64,000 nt of DNA, taken from positions 19,419,561 through 19,483,560 of the forward strand of contig NC_052618.1 in assembly GCF_016545825.1 (NCBI RefSeq), given 5' to 3'. The notes under the pieces were generated by a model. It was not told where the DNA came from, did not search any database, and was given only the letters and a program-made list of their open reading frames with translations. Each line of letters opens with the position of its first letter. Position 1 is the first letter of the stretch. A program made the translations under genes and the position numbers. Shown one piece after another: positions 33,715-45,100 of this stretch. Source of the stretch: Eucalyptus grandis. Its lineage: Eukaryota; Streptophyta; Magnoliopsida; Myrtales; Myrtaceae.

Positions 33715-34761
33715 TTACCAGTTGGTCACGGGCACATCTGTTTCCGATCTGGATGTCCTACCTTTTGCTCTCTGCCAATTTGGGTCTAGTTTCCTTGAAT
33801 TGATCGATGGAATCGGTGCGCCATTCTTTTCGAGCATGGTGGAGAGCTCAGCGAGCCAGCCCAAGGCTTGTGAACTCTCTGCATTGTCATTTTGTTGAAA
33901 GTCTTTAGCGTCAAGCACAACTCCATCGAACTCTATGCGGAAGTAATTGTTATTCTCCAGGGAATTCAAGTCGCCGTTGTTCTTCAGCACATCATCTATC
34001 TTCCATGGGATGGAATTGTCAAAGGGGCGGGTGCATGTGATTGGCTTTCGATGGCCCTCCTCGCTACCGGGGATTCCTGTGGTACCATAAGCAAGTTTAC
34101 AATCGCGCCACAGGTCGTGCAGAGACTTTCCGAGCACCTGGATGAAGAACGTCTCAGAGTAGGAATATTTCATGAGAGCATTAAGCTCCGCGACAAAGCA
34201 ATGCTTGAGGTCATTGCAGTAGTCGAGAAAATAAGCCGTGACTGCATAACCGTCGTCCCATCTCGATCCTGAACCCTTCCTCGGCCAGCCTTTGGATGCA
34301 TACCCGCCTTTCAATCTCACATAATCGGCAATGCCATTGGTAAGCCCTCTAGGGGCCATACCGTTGCCAGTCCATTGTCAAACATGGGTCATTTCGTGGT
34401 ATGCCACTCCGGCGAACTCTTCTTTTAAATCTCCTTGATAGTGTCGGAGATAATCTGCGTTCAACCGAATGATGTTGTCTTTAGTGCTGGCGATAGCGTG
34501 TGGCGACTGAGCAAAGCTCTCGATTCGGAGGGTTACCACATCGTACTTCTTGCCCTCGCCTTCCTTCTGACTGAAGGTGTTCAAAACTTGTTCAGTCGCG
34601 CCAAATAGAACACTGGCTTTGTAGTCGCTGCTCAATTCATCAGCATATTAGTTTCCTCCGGGGACTCAAGCAGAATGGTCGATGATTTTGTATATCATCG
34701 CATGCGTCGTTGTCAGAGAAATCAAGAGCAGAAGCGTGCGAATGAATTGTTTCCGAGATAT
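33715..34761 (-). pseudogene. BSP2: basic secretory protein pseudogene with long C-terminal extension
   Basis: The body is closest to BSP1, but the start codon position reads ATA (34,759-34,761). Three in-frame stops lie at 34,666-34,668, 34,648-34,650 and 34,378-34,380; the last replaces Trp right after the HEMTH motif. Downstream the frame is open for 214 codons: LTNGIADYVRLKGGYA, GSGSRWDDGYAVTAYFLDYC, then an extension of about 75 residues beyond the NNYF point where BSP1 ends (FDGVVLDAKDF, LGWLAEL, RKLDPNWQRAKGR). A TATA-like GTGTATATATACAG lies upstream (34,811-34,824). It cannot make a full protein unless from an internal start. The extension shows the ancestral gene was longer than BSP1. 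Confidence 0.9.
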
Positions 34762-35690
34762 ATTGAGCTATGATCGCTGGATGCTCGGTAGCTTTCACAA
34801 GAAGATGTAACTGTATATATACACCGAATAGAAGAAGAACAAGAGAGGGAAGTCTTGATTAGTCAGCCTCTCTGAGGAGCTATCGTGGAATGACATGGGC
34901 AAGTGTTTCTGCAGTTTAGATTCTCTACGTTGTCTCTGGAAAACTGATGAGAACGTCGCCTGATGGGCTAGGGAAGAAGCACAAAACTGTCACTCTCCTC
35001 ATCATTTGTTCAATCGAAGGATTGCATCTGTTTTGGGCAACCAACACTTCGATGTTTCCTAGGAAACCTGACGTGAATGCGTCCAACTGAATAGCAGCGA
35101 TGTCTTAGGAAACTTGGCGATAAACCATTGAGACCAGACACAAAGAAACTCCAATATTCAATGTGCTCACAGCTCTCATTAATGAGTTACTTTTTTTTTT
35201 ACTTATTTCTCTATTGAGTACGTTTCATCTTTTAGTAAGAAATGGATGACAATTTGCAAATTCTAGCTTTCCCTTGTGTCGTAATTGGTCTTGAAGGAGC
35301 TTTGGTGACCCACCATTTATAAAATCATAGTAATCGAAGGGCAATTAATTCTTTAATTTTACTTTTTTTTTCATAAATAAAAGTAAGAACATTTTATTAA
35401 TAGACTTTTGCGCAACATAATGTGGCCAGGCCACAAAATTGAGGAAACGACATTGTGTGAATTCTAATCCAATATGGATGGCCTATTTTTGATTGGATCG
35501 GTGGAGTGAACTTAGTTTGGTGCATTTATAATGGCCTAGAACACCGATAAGGCAGGGGGGGGGGTAGTTGAAGGCGCAAGACATTTAAGGAAAAGGGAAC
35601 AAAAGCTCCTAAAGCTAGTCGCAAAAGTACAATTGAGTACTAAAACTTTTTAAAAGTGCAATCAACACCAAAATTTGCCAACTTGATGCA
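34762..35690. other. BSP2 5' flank (duplicated at about 59,886-60,900)
   Basis: Promoter-proximal and distal flank, colinear with the BSP4 flank. Contains a 10-G run (35,555-35,564) where copy 2 has an (AG)n microsatellite. No gene recognised. Confidence 0.6.
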
Positions 35691-36760
35691 GTAATGGATT
35701 GAACGACATTGGTGTATTGGAAATAAGACAAGTGGGTAATTTAAAACGAAACGAAACAAATAAACATCGGTATCTAACTCAAATAAGAGTTAGTAGCGTG
35801 AAATTAGTTGGCAATGTGATCGGAGAAAAGTTGGTAATCACTCTGATTGACATTGGTAGTTACTTAAAAAAGAGTTCGTAAAGTTTGAGAGTTCATAAGT
35901 AATGCAAATAGAAGCCTGAACTCAATAGAGAAATTATTACTTTAAGAAAAAGACATAAATGTTGGAAAGCATGAGATTTGAAACTCAACACAAATTGGAA
36001 ATTTAATAAGAGAAAGTTTCATAAGTTACACAAATAAAGTTTGATAATTTAATATGATGGATGATAATTTTAATCTGTTGCTAAAAAAGGAAAATAAAAT
36101 TTGGTATACAATAGAATTTTTTCCCTTAAAGATAATAAAGTTGATATCTAAACAAATCGAACCAATATTGGTAACTACTCAAATAGGAGTTGGTAGTGAT
36201 TTAAGTGATAACTAAATAAAAAATTTCAAAATAGAAAAGAGCATAAACGTTGGTAATAAGCTCCCGGATGAGATTTGGTAAACCAAAACTAGTTAGTAAC
36301 TCAATTGAACAAAAATATAAGTCACTCAAGTAAAGGCTGGTAAGTCAATGTAATGGTTAATATATTTGAGGCGTTGGTAATAAGGGTGGCAAAAGAATAA
36401 TTTTTCCATCAGAGAAGAGAGAAGTTGGTAAAAACATCGAATAAACGTTTGGTAACTAACTCAAACAAGAGTAGATAACCAAATAAGAGAAAAGGGCAAG
36501 ACACAGATAAAGGTTGGTAAATTCATCAAATTAGGATTTGATACCCTTACGGCTTTTGTAAGACAGACAAGGAAAATATGGTAAACCATAACGAAGGTTC
36601 AAAAATCAAAATAAAAATCAAATACATGTTTGTAAGTATCGAGAGTTGGTAAACCAGAACTAATTAATAATTTAATCCGTAAAAGGTTAGCAAGGCACTA
36701 AAATAGACATTGATAGACACATATAGAAGATGGTGAATTAAAGTCTTCGCCCAAAATAAA
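35690..36760. repeat. Highly degenerate GTTGGTAA-rich repeat tract
   Basis: A recurring but diverged unit of roughly 30-45 bp contains GTTGGTAA, AACTCAA and ATAAG blocks, e.g. CTCAAATAAGAGTTAGTAG, AAAAGTTGGTAATCACTC and GTTGGTAACTAACTC-like copies. It runs about 1.07 kb and is duplicated at about 60,900-62,030. Not protein coding. It may be a decayed minisatellite. Confidence 0.55.
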
Positions 36761-38078
36761 ATTTAAGTCACTAATAAGAAAGAAAAATAAATTCAATAAA
36801 AGGTCAAAACTCTCAAGAATTTCTAATTGTTAAAAAAATTATCATTGAGTGCTGGTAAGCTATCAACAATTTACCATAAAATTAGGTGGCCTATAACTTC
36901 TTATACTGTGACTGAAATAAATTCCGCTTCGGAACAAGTCAATTGTCCAACATTAATAAGTGAAAGGAGAAAGTGAGAGAAGATAGAATATGAAGATTAG
37001 GTGTATTGATTCTTAAGCAGTTCGTTTCCCACTCAGGAATCAGGAACTGGACCAGAGGGGCAGATTGGGAACCGGACTACTTGGTCTTGGGACTAGATTA
37101 ATCAGGCTGGTTCGGTTCCTGGATGGGCCAATGAAACCGGTGGTATTTTTCATTTTTATTTTTAAGCATGTGGTCCCAAAAAGCAGTAATCCGGAAGACA
37201 TGATAATGATCCATATTTAAATTGGTTTTATTTGCGGGAGAGAACTCAGATTGTCTTTGGCCGTTCGTTGTTCTGAGAACTGCACCGAACAAGACCAAAC
37301 ATGAGTACACGAACTCTCTTCGAGTCACTATGATTAAAGGGGGCTAGTCAAGCAACAACCCAGAACGCACACGCATAAAGCAGGCAACGAGAAAATACAT
37401 AGCAGAAAAGAATAAGAAACTAGCAATAATAGCAGCCAGAAGAAACTCTCTTGAAAATTCAGCGAGAAGCAAAGCAATATCAGAAAGGGATTAGGGCTTT
37501 TTACTTTTACATATTTGTAAGAAATTTTTAAAAGAATTAATTGGTCTGATCAAGATGGTCCGGATCGAAGATCACTAATTCCAAAAAATTGAGAACTGAG
37601 AATTGGACCGATGCCTTTAGTAACTGCTCAGAAACGACCAGTTCGGTTTAGTTCGAATGGTTCCTGTTGCTCACCCTACATAAGGTCACCAACTGATCCT
37701 ACAAATCATTATCGTGCGCAGGGGATTGGCAACAAGAGGCGGAGGGCTTATCTTCTTCGTAAGAATAGAGACCTTAAAGTATTATCGGAGACGTAAAAAT
37801 GGAAAACAGGACTTTATGTGATAAAAGAGAGTGTTAAAATATACTCTTATATGGCAGAATCAGTAACATCTGAACCATATATAATCTCCTTTACAAAGTA
37901 GTTTCATATATCAACAGTAGAGTAACATAGTTCAAATTATAAAACAACGTACACGTATGCCCTTGCCAACAAGCACACTGAGGATACATAGTTCACAACA
38001 CGTAGCGCTTATTTATAGCCGGACCATCGGCGATGTATGTTCCGATGGCTGCGCATAATCATGAAGAAGTCATTCATA
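36760..38078. other. BSP3 3' flank and spacer, duplicated in copy 2
   Basis: Includes a GAACCGG/GGTTCC-rich patch (about 37,020-37,660) with complementary short blocks resembling the debris of a non-autonomous transposon. Small open frames there (37,098-37,328 minus, 37,611-37,796 plus) are conserved with copy 2 but no better than the surrounding non-coding DNA. No gene supported. Confidence 0.5.
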
Positions 38079-38843
38079 CTAGCTGATAGAAACTGCTGGG
38101 AAGGAATCGAAACTGCGGGTGGGCGGCTTTCGATAGCCCTCCTCGCTGCCGGGGATTCTTCTGGTAGCATAAGCAAGTTTATAATCGCCCCACAGCTGGT
38201 GCACAGACTTCCCAAGCAGCTGGACGAAGAACGCCTCGGAGTAGGAATACTTCATGAGAGCATTGAGGTTGGCGACAAAACCGGGCTTTAGGTCATTGCA
38301 ATATTCGAGAAAATAAGCCGTGATTGCAAAACCATCGTCCCATCTCGATCCTGAGCCCTTCCTCGGCCAGCTTTTGGATGCATGCCCGCCTTTCAATCTC
38401 ACGTAATCAGCAATGCCATTGATAAGCCCGCTAGGGGCCGTACCATTGCCGGTCCATTGCAAGACGCGCGTCATTTGGTGGTACACCACTCCAGCGAACT
38501 CTTCCAGTATATCTCCTCTGTAGTGTTGGAGATAATCTGCGTTCAACCGGATGAGGTTGCCTTTAGTACTGGCGACCGTGAGTGAGTCGTTGAAGCTCTC
38601 GGTTAGGAGTTTTATTACCCCATTGTACTTCATGTCTTCGCCTGGCTTTTGATTGAAGGTGCTCGAAATTGCTTGAGTAGCACCAATTAGAACCCATAAT
38701 TTGTAGCAGATGTTCAATTCATCGGCACATTGGTTCTCTCCGGGGACTTCGTAGGAATGGTCGTCGATTTGGTCCCTCGTCGCGTGTGTCAACTCCAGAG
38801 AAATCAAGAGCAGGAGCGCGAGAACAAATTGGCTCGGAGACAT
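38079..38843 (-). CDS. BSP3: basic secretory protein with lost catalytic motif (probable pseudoenzyme)
   Basis: Open 254-residue frame with signal peptide (1-20, LALLLLISLELTHA) and the BSP fold blocks LINGIADYVRLKGGHA, GSGSRWDDGFAITAYFLEYC and LLGKSVHQLWGDYKLAYA. At 122-126 the HExxH motif of BSP1 reads HQMTR, so both the glutamate and the second histidine ligand are replaced. The C terminus diverges after KPPTRSFDS and stops early, losing the extension seen in BSP1 and BSP2. A TATA-like element lies about 55 bp upstream (38,895-38,908). It could be a secreted non-catalytic BSP or a gene in early decay. The open frame argues mildly for the former. Confidence 0.75.
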   Translation of the reverse strand: MSPSQFVLALLLLISLELTHATRDQIDDHSYEVPGENQCADELNICYKLWVLIGATQAISSTFNQKPGEDMKYNGVIKLLTESFNDSLTVASTKGNLIRLNADYLQHYRGDILEEFAGVVYHQMTRVLQWTGNGTAPSGLINGIADYVRLKGGHASKSWPRKGSGSRWDDGFAITAYFLEYCNDLKPGFVANLNALMKYSYSEAFFVQLLGKSVHQLWGDYKLAYATRRIPGSEEGYRKPPTRSFDSFPAVSIS

Positions 38844-38894
38844 CCTGAACTATGATCTTTGGATGATCGGTAGGTTTCGCAAGAAGATGTGACT

Positions 38895-38908
38895 CTATCT
38901 ATATAGAA
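38895..38908 (-). promoter_or_regulatory. TATA-like element of BSP3
   Basis: CTATATAGATAGA on the minus strand at the same spacing as the BSP1 TATA box. One base weaker than the BSP1 version. Confidence 0.5.
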
Positions 38909-39141
38909 ATAGAAGAAGAACAAGACACGAACATCTTGATTAGACAGCCTCTCTGTTTCTACGTTGTTTCTGCCGTCCTCTTGTAAAATAATGAAGAAGC
39001 AAAAAGCTGTCGATTCTTTTTAGTCAACCTGATGTGCTCGCTGCTCACATCATTCGATTTACTTATTCTTTTTCGAAACCCCACATCCCAGTAAAAAATG
39101 GGGATGCCACGGCCAATCAATCATTCAAAGAAATCAATCTC

Positions 39142-39203
39142 AAACTATATGCAAAAGTCAACCGACCAAAAAAAAAAAAAAAAAAACTATATGCAAAAGT
39201 CAA
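39142..39203 (+). mobile_element. Miniature poly(A) retroposon with 20-bp target duplication
   Basis: A 20-bp repeat (AAACTATATGCAAAAGTCAA) flanks CCGACC plus an A run (39,162-39,183). The paralogous site at about 19,912-19,932 has one copy only. CCGACC-poly(A) is exactly the 3' end of the LINE at 50,478-56,052 (minus strand ...TACCGACC then A's), which suggests that family made it. Confidence 0.85.
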
Positions 39204-39570
39204 ATTTCGATAAGTCAAATTTCCAAAAGTCCCCATCAATATGCCGTTACTCTATGGACCACTATTACTTCACAATACTTTGCATAGCATACTTTCAAAA
39301 CATTCATAAACAATCAAGAAATAGTAAATGCTCGATTTGGCTTTTTATACAACAACAATGTTATTTCGAAATTTATACTATATGTAATTCACACTATTTT
39401 CGGAACATGAGCTTTACAAATTCAAAGAAGATAGAGTACCACTCATCTTGGAATGCCTAGATCAAACAACAAATGTTACTCGAAACGTTGAACTTGACCT
39501 CCTATAAAATTAGTGAAAAACAACATTAAAATTGAGTAACAAGCTACCTCAACTACGAAAAGATTACACT

Positions 39571-40040
39571 AAGGGCTGTTTAGTAATCATTTTGTTCCCG
39601 AGAATTATTTTGCTCCAAAATAGTTTTTTCTTATTCTATTCCCTAAATGAGTTTCTCAGCATTTGAATGCGTTTGGTAACTGTACAAAATTTCTATCTTA
39701 AAATTGGAAAAGGACAGGAATGCGTTTGGTACTATTTTTAATATTTTTTAGAATTAAGAATTTCTTTTAATTTTTTAATAATTCTACGAGATTTTTCTTT
39801 CTTTTACTTTTTTCTTTCTCTTCTTCTTCCTTGTTGTCAGCCATTGCTGAGCCCAGCGACTGACTAAAGGAGGAAGAAGAAGAAAAGAAAAAGAAGAAAA
39901 GAAAAGAGCAAAAAAGGAAAATTGCTTGATTTTAAAATTGTTCTTGAGAACATAAAAGTAACTTTTTTTCTATTTTTTATTTTGTTCTAAATCTAATCTT
40001 GGGAGTAGAAAAATTAGCTGACGTTACTAAACAAATTAAT
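39571..40040. mobile_element. MITE-like element, paralogue of 20,284-20,733
   Basis: Inverted ends GGCTGTTTAGTAAT and GTTACTAAACAAATT, AT-rich interior, same position relative to BSP3 as its partner has to BSP1. Confidence 0.5.
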
Positions 40041-41182
40041 GTTCTTCTTTTATTTCGAGAAAAAAATTATAAATAGCCAAGAATTGTCCAGTTATTAAAA
40101 AATGCCCTAAGTCTAAACATTAATGAAACAACTTTTACACGTTAATAAATCACACACCCAAAACGATTATTTAAGCCATTCATAATGCAGAACTTGAGTG
40201 CGAAACTTGGTCATGCCATTATGTCTCCACTAAACCCCATTCCAAACATATTTATGGTTAATAGAAAGCTCTTTTAACTTCCAAACTTGACCAACCCATG
40301 ATCAAGTCGAAAACCAACGAAATATGGCTCCAAAGCTGAACATGCACTATTCATCACGTGCAGAAAATTTCGTAATTTTGTTTTGGCAACATGCTGCTCC
40401 ACAGCGCCCTGAACTATTATTTTTATAAAATTCTATAGATTAACAACTCAAAAATCAAACTTCGTGGCTCAAATCTCACATAATTCAAAATTTAAGCCCT
40501 AGTCTTAAAAATTAATCCGATTGAAAGAACAAGGGGCGCGATCACTTACGACACATTGCCTTACGGAGGTGAATTGGCTTGGCGAGGTGTCCATAATAAG
40601 CACATGGGGTAAACCCTCTTTTCTTCTTCGTCTTTTCTTACTTTCCTTTTTCCCCTCTCTTATATTTCTCCCGAGCTCTCTCGGACCCGAGCGTCCCTTT
40701 CGCTCCCATTGTTGAATCCCCCTTTCTCTAAGGAGGGTCCCACCAGCTTTTCTGCTTAGAGCCGGTCAAAAGTCCCAAAATATTTCAGACTTATTATTAC
40801 TGTATTTAGAAAAATTTTCTGTTTTAGTAAGAAATACATGACCAATAAATGGCAAAGTCTGGCCTTTAAGCTATATCGTGATTGGTCCACCACTTTACTC
40901 CTTTATTTTATGAGTATTTTACGTAAAGGACGCCTTTTTTTTTTTTTTTTTTTTAATAAATAACGGTATGAATGGTTTATTAATAGCGTTCGGCACTACC
41001 TATTGGCCGGCCCACAAAATCAGGGGAAGATAATTTCAGAATTTTAATGCAATGAAAGTATACGTACCAAAAGTGAAGGCAAATAAATATTGATGAAAAG
41101 ACAAGAAATTAAATACATTGGCAACTTGCGTATGTGATCATTTCTTTTACAATGAATATCATAGTATTTATAGTCTAATAAT

Positions 41183-41681
41183 TATCTAAGTAGCACCGAC
41201 ACTGACATGTGACACGCGACATGACAAGACACAACACGATACGCGGACACGGCGTTTATAAAAAAATAGAAAATTTCGACACGTTGGGACACGTTATATA
41301 TTAAATATATATTTTTATATATACATAATAAATTATCATTTTTATGATTATTTCAATCAAATTAATTTGAATCAAATTCATAAATAAATAAATAAATAAA
41401 TAAGCCTAGAATGAATTTACATTAAAAATATTAATCCGCCATTTATTAAAATGATTCATTGTTCTAATTTGACAAATTCAACTCTATTTCAATAATTCAT
41501 AAAACTTGGAGAAAAAACAAGCGATCCATATTCTGGACTTGCATGTTGAATATGTTGGAAGAGGAGAAAAAAAACTTAAGGGCTGAATTTTATATCACGA
41601 GAAGTGGAAAACAGAAGAGAAAAGAAGACTATGTTTTTATTCTTTCTCAATTTATTATTTTTATTATCTTGTTTTATTTTT

Positions 41682-41722
<41 letters not shown>

Positions 41723-41955
41723 ACATCTCATTTATTGAATTTTTAAAATTGACATCGATATCGGAATCATATATTGGAAACTCGTATGTTAGAATTTCAA
41801 CTCGAGTGTTGGAAAATGTCAGAAAAGTTGACGAAGTGTCAGATTTTCCAACACGTGTTGATCGAGTGTCCGAAAGTGTCTGAGAGTGTCGGACACGTGT
41901 CGAAGTGTCCGACATGACATGAAAGGTCTTGGAGAGTGTCAGTGCTTCATAGATA
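41183..41955. mobile_element. MITE-like element private to the BSP3 flank
   Basis: Ends TTATCTAAGTAGCACCGACA and the complement of TGTCAGTGCTTCATAGATAA form an imperfect inverted repeat. The interior has many GTGTCGGACACG-like blocks and an (AT)17 microsatellite (41,687-41,720). The paralogous flank near 21,996-22,003 lacks it. The target duplication is ambiguous (TAA or TAAT). Confidence 0.65.
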
Positions 41956-42116
41956 ATCATTTTTACAATAAGTGGTTATTGCTCTAAATGTAACATGTAA
42001 TTTGTTCGATCACAATCATTATTCACAAGAAGTTTCCAAAGTCACTAGGATACTACACCGATGGTTACTAGTGACCCTCGCCGACACAATGAGAATGAAG
42101 GAAAGAGAAAAAAATC

Positions 42117-42184
42117 ATTAATTTATAATTACATAAATTGTCTATGGTAGTGCTGGCAATGCTACATAGGATGACTGATGTTCA
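42117..42184. other. Left part of the solo LTR C target sequence
   Basis: Sequence between the BSP3 flank breakpoint and solo LTR C. It resumes at 48,996 after the insertion. No identity assigned. Confidence 0.4.
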
Positions 42185-45100
42185 TGTCACGCCCCAATCC
42201 TCGAGCACATGCCTATCCCTCTTTGGTTGATAAAAATTATGCGACTTTCTAAAACGAGTCGTCAACCCTTTCATTTTATTGCACATGCAAAAGCAAAAAA
42301 ATAAAATCCCCTAACAATAATTATCTCGGGATAGAAAAGTAGAATATCACATTCACAAACAAACCACACTTTTATAAACATACCGAGTTATTTACACAAG
42401 TCTATAATCAAAAGACTAGTTTTCAAAAAGAGGCTGTCCTATCTGACCTATTCTTCAAGTCACCTCAGCTCAGCTCTAGGTCCTCCCTCTATGGCCTTGA
42501 AAATTTTAAGCCCACGACGGGGTAAGATATAAATCTCAGTAAGTTCACGCTCTAAGCCCCGATTAGGAGGGAAATACACCTAGAAGTCTCCTAACCATAC
42601 AACCACTCAATTAGTACAGAGGACTTACCTCGTCTCAAATCTCCTTTGCAGGTCAATACAATTCACATCACAAGGCATATAATCAATTCACATAACAAAT
42701 GGAACACCTCATCCACACAATTAATCACAAGGGTCCTGATTATAAGGCAAAATTATTACGATATGTCCCATATCATGCCACATAATTTTATCTCATAATC
42801 AAGCGCATCACACTCAATCAATCTTGCGTTCCAACGATTACATAACCCACTCAAGGCACAACTGACTCCCATGTTCGGCTGTCTACTGGCGTAGCCAGGT
42901 ATCGTCTCTTCTCCACTGAGCACGGCTTCGTCTTTTATAGACAATATTCCCAAAGGAGCATAGGTTCAAAATTTACTGCGACCCGATACCCTAATGCATG
43001 GGTAACCTGAAAAAGGGATTTAATAATGTTTGACATAATTGCTCAAGATGGGTTCTCTTAACCAACACACGACCAATCAATCTCGGTCCAGGTCACCGTG
43101 AATTGCATTCAAATGCCTTAATTAAAATAGTGATCCTGGCCTATTTTCTTTGTATTAAAAATACACAGTAGAATAATCGTGTGTGGGTGCATGGTCAGAT
43201 TGGATCCGAAAAATTCATAACCTCCAATTTAAAATCTCACTGTTTTATATAGCATATAAAACCATTTTCAGTATTAAAATCCAACACCTGGGATTTTCTA
43301 AATAAATATTGAATTTCACAAATTTTGAAATTAAATACTCAAATTTTCAATCAGCACTCAATTTGCACAAATTAACATCCAATTGCATACATTGCACACA
43401 TCATTACAATCAACACGCAATTCCGGTCACCAGATATCCTAGTCTTGTCACGCCCCGATCCTCGAGTGCGTGTCCATCCCTTTTTGGTCGATAAAATTTT
43501 ACGACTTCCCAGGACTAGTCGCCGACCATTTTTCTTTATTGCACATACGGAAGCGGATTATAAATCTCCTGACAGTAACCATCTCGTGATAGAAAAGTAG
43601 AACAATAATTTCACAAACAAACATGCCTTTATAAACATATGCTGAGTCATGTACAAGAGTCTATGGTCAAAAGACTACAAAAGACTGTTCTCCAAAAGAA
43701 GCGGTCCTATCCGACCAATACTTCAAATCACCTCCTCTTTGCTCCAGGTCCTCCACTCGATGATCTTGAAATGGTTACTCAATAACCAGTGAGACAATGT
43801 CTCAGCAAGTCCATGCTCTAAACTTCAACTAGCAGGGAAAGACGCTAAGAAGCGTCCTAAACACGCAATCACACAATCAAGGAGACTTACCTCGTCTTAA
43901 TTCCACCCTGTAGGTCAGCACAGTTCATATCACAAATTAGAGTATAACTCAAGCTCAATTAATTGGAACACAATACTTAATTCATCATGCGTTCTTAGTT
44001 TTGACCTCGGCATATAGCACGGCCTACTCTCAGTTCGGCGGTCTTCTGGCATTGCCAGGCTTCGTCTCTTTATTAGACGGCTTTCCCAAAGGAGCATAGG
44101 GTCCAGAATCTACTGCAACCGACTTCCCGTTGTCTAGAGGGTATCCCAATAAGGATAACGTTCAGCTTAATAGCCCGGGACGATTTCTCTTAATCACCAC
44201 ACGATCACTCAAATATGGCCTTGGGCACTGTGCATTGCAATGCTTCAATTAAAATGGTGAACCTGGCATTTTTCTTCGTATTAGAAATTCACTGAAATTA
44301 CTAGTGTGTGGGTATACGGTCAACTTGACCCAGAAAAATTGATATTCTTTCTTTTTTGAAATCCCACTATTTCATATAGTACTAAAAACCATTTTTTGTG
44401 TCAAAACCCGACACTCGGAATTTCTAAATAAATATAGGAAATTCACAATTTTTTTGGAATTAAATACCAAAAATCCAATCATCACTCAATTTGCATAATT
44501 TAACAATCAATTGCAGAATTTAACCACACCATTGCAATCAGCACGAAATTCCGGTCACCGGCCATCCCGGCCTAATTTTCCAGAAAAATAATTAATAAAT
44601 AAATAATTCGAAAATTAATTAATTAACTCAATTTAATTTCTAAAAATACTAACCTAGGCCAAAATTATTAAATTAAATACCAATACGGACCCGGAAATTT
44701 CCCAAACCCTTCTAGATAAATAATACAATATAATTAGGCCTTAGCTAAATTATGCTAACCACCTAACATGCTCAATTAAGTAATTAAATCACTAATTTAA
44801 TATAACTAAACACCTAATTCCTAATTAAATAAATCTAAACACCCCTTAGCATCAATAACAAACTAAGAATAGTTTAGAGTATAAACTCACCGGTTAATGG
44901 CGGAAATCGGTTCACCGCGGCAATGGCGCGACGGTGGCCAAAATCTGAATTTTTGGCGGCATCGGCGGACTTGGGCTGGGCCTAAAACAGGCCCAACAAA
45001 TTTCAGCCCAACTAAGATTTGTTGCTGAAATGGGCTGGGCTTCACTGGACTGAGCTGACTTCAAGATGGGTTGAAAATCACTAGGCTGAAGAATTCGCTG

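Larger units (their letters stand above)
32540..38930 (-). repeat. Segmental duplication, copy 1 (BSP2 + spacer + BSP3)
   Basis: Colinear with 57,649-64,000. The left boundary is sharp: similarity starts at GGGCGAGAACAAGC (32,540 here, 57,649 there) with unrelated sequence before it. The pair holds a MITE, BSP2/BSP4, about 3 kb of spacer and BSP3/BSP5. The right boundary lies beyond the window in copy 2. Confidence 0.9.
38844..42116 (-). repeat. BSP3 5' flank, paralogous to the BSP1 5' flank
   Basis: Colinear with 19,567-22,149. It differs by a private MITE (41,183-41,955), a private miniature retroposon (39,142-39,203) and small indels. Similarity ends at about 42,116 after GGAAAGAGAA, the same base where KH sequence begins in the other copy. 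Confidence 0.85.

Noticed and set aside
33892..34272. 126-codon plus-strand frame
   Set aside because: Antisense to BSP2. Similar shadows occur opposite BSP1, BSP3, BSP4 and BSP5.
37098..37328. 76-codon minus-strand frame shared by both segmental copies (also 62,388-62,618)
   Set aside because: Conserved no better than the surrounding spacer and lies in a GGTTCC-rich transposon-like patch.
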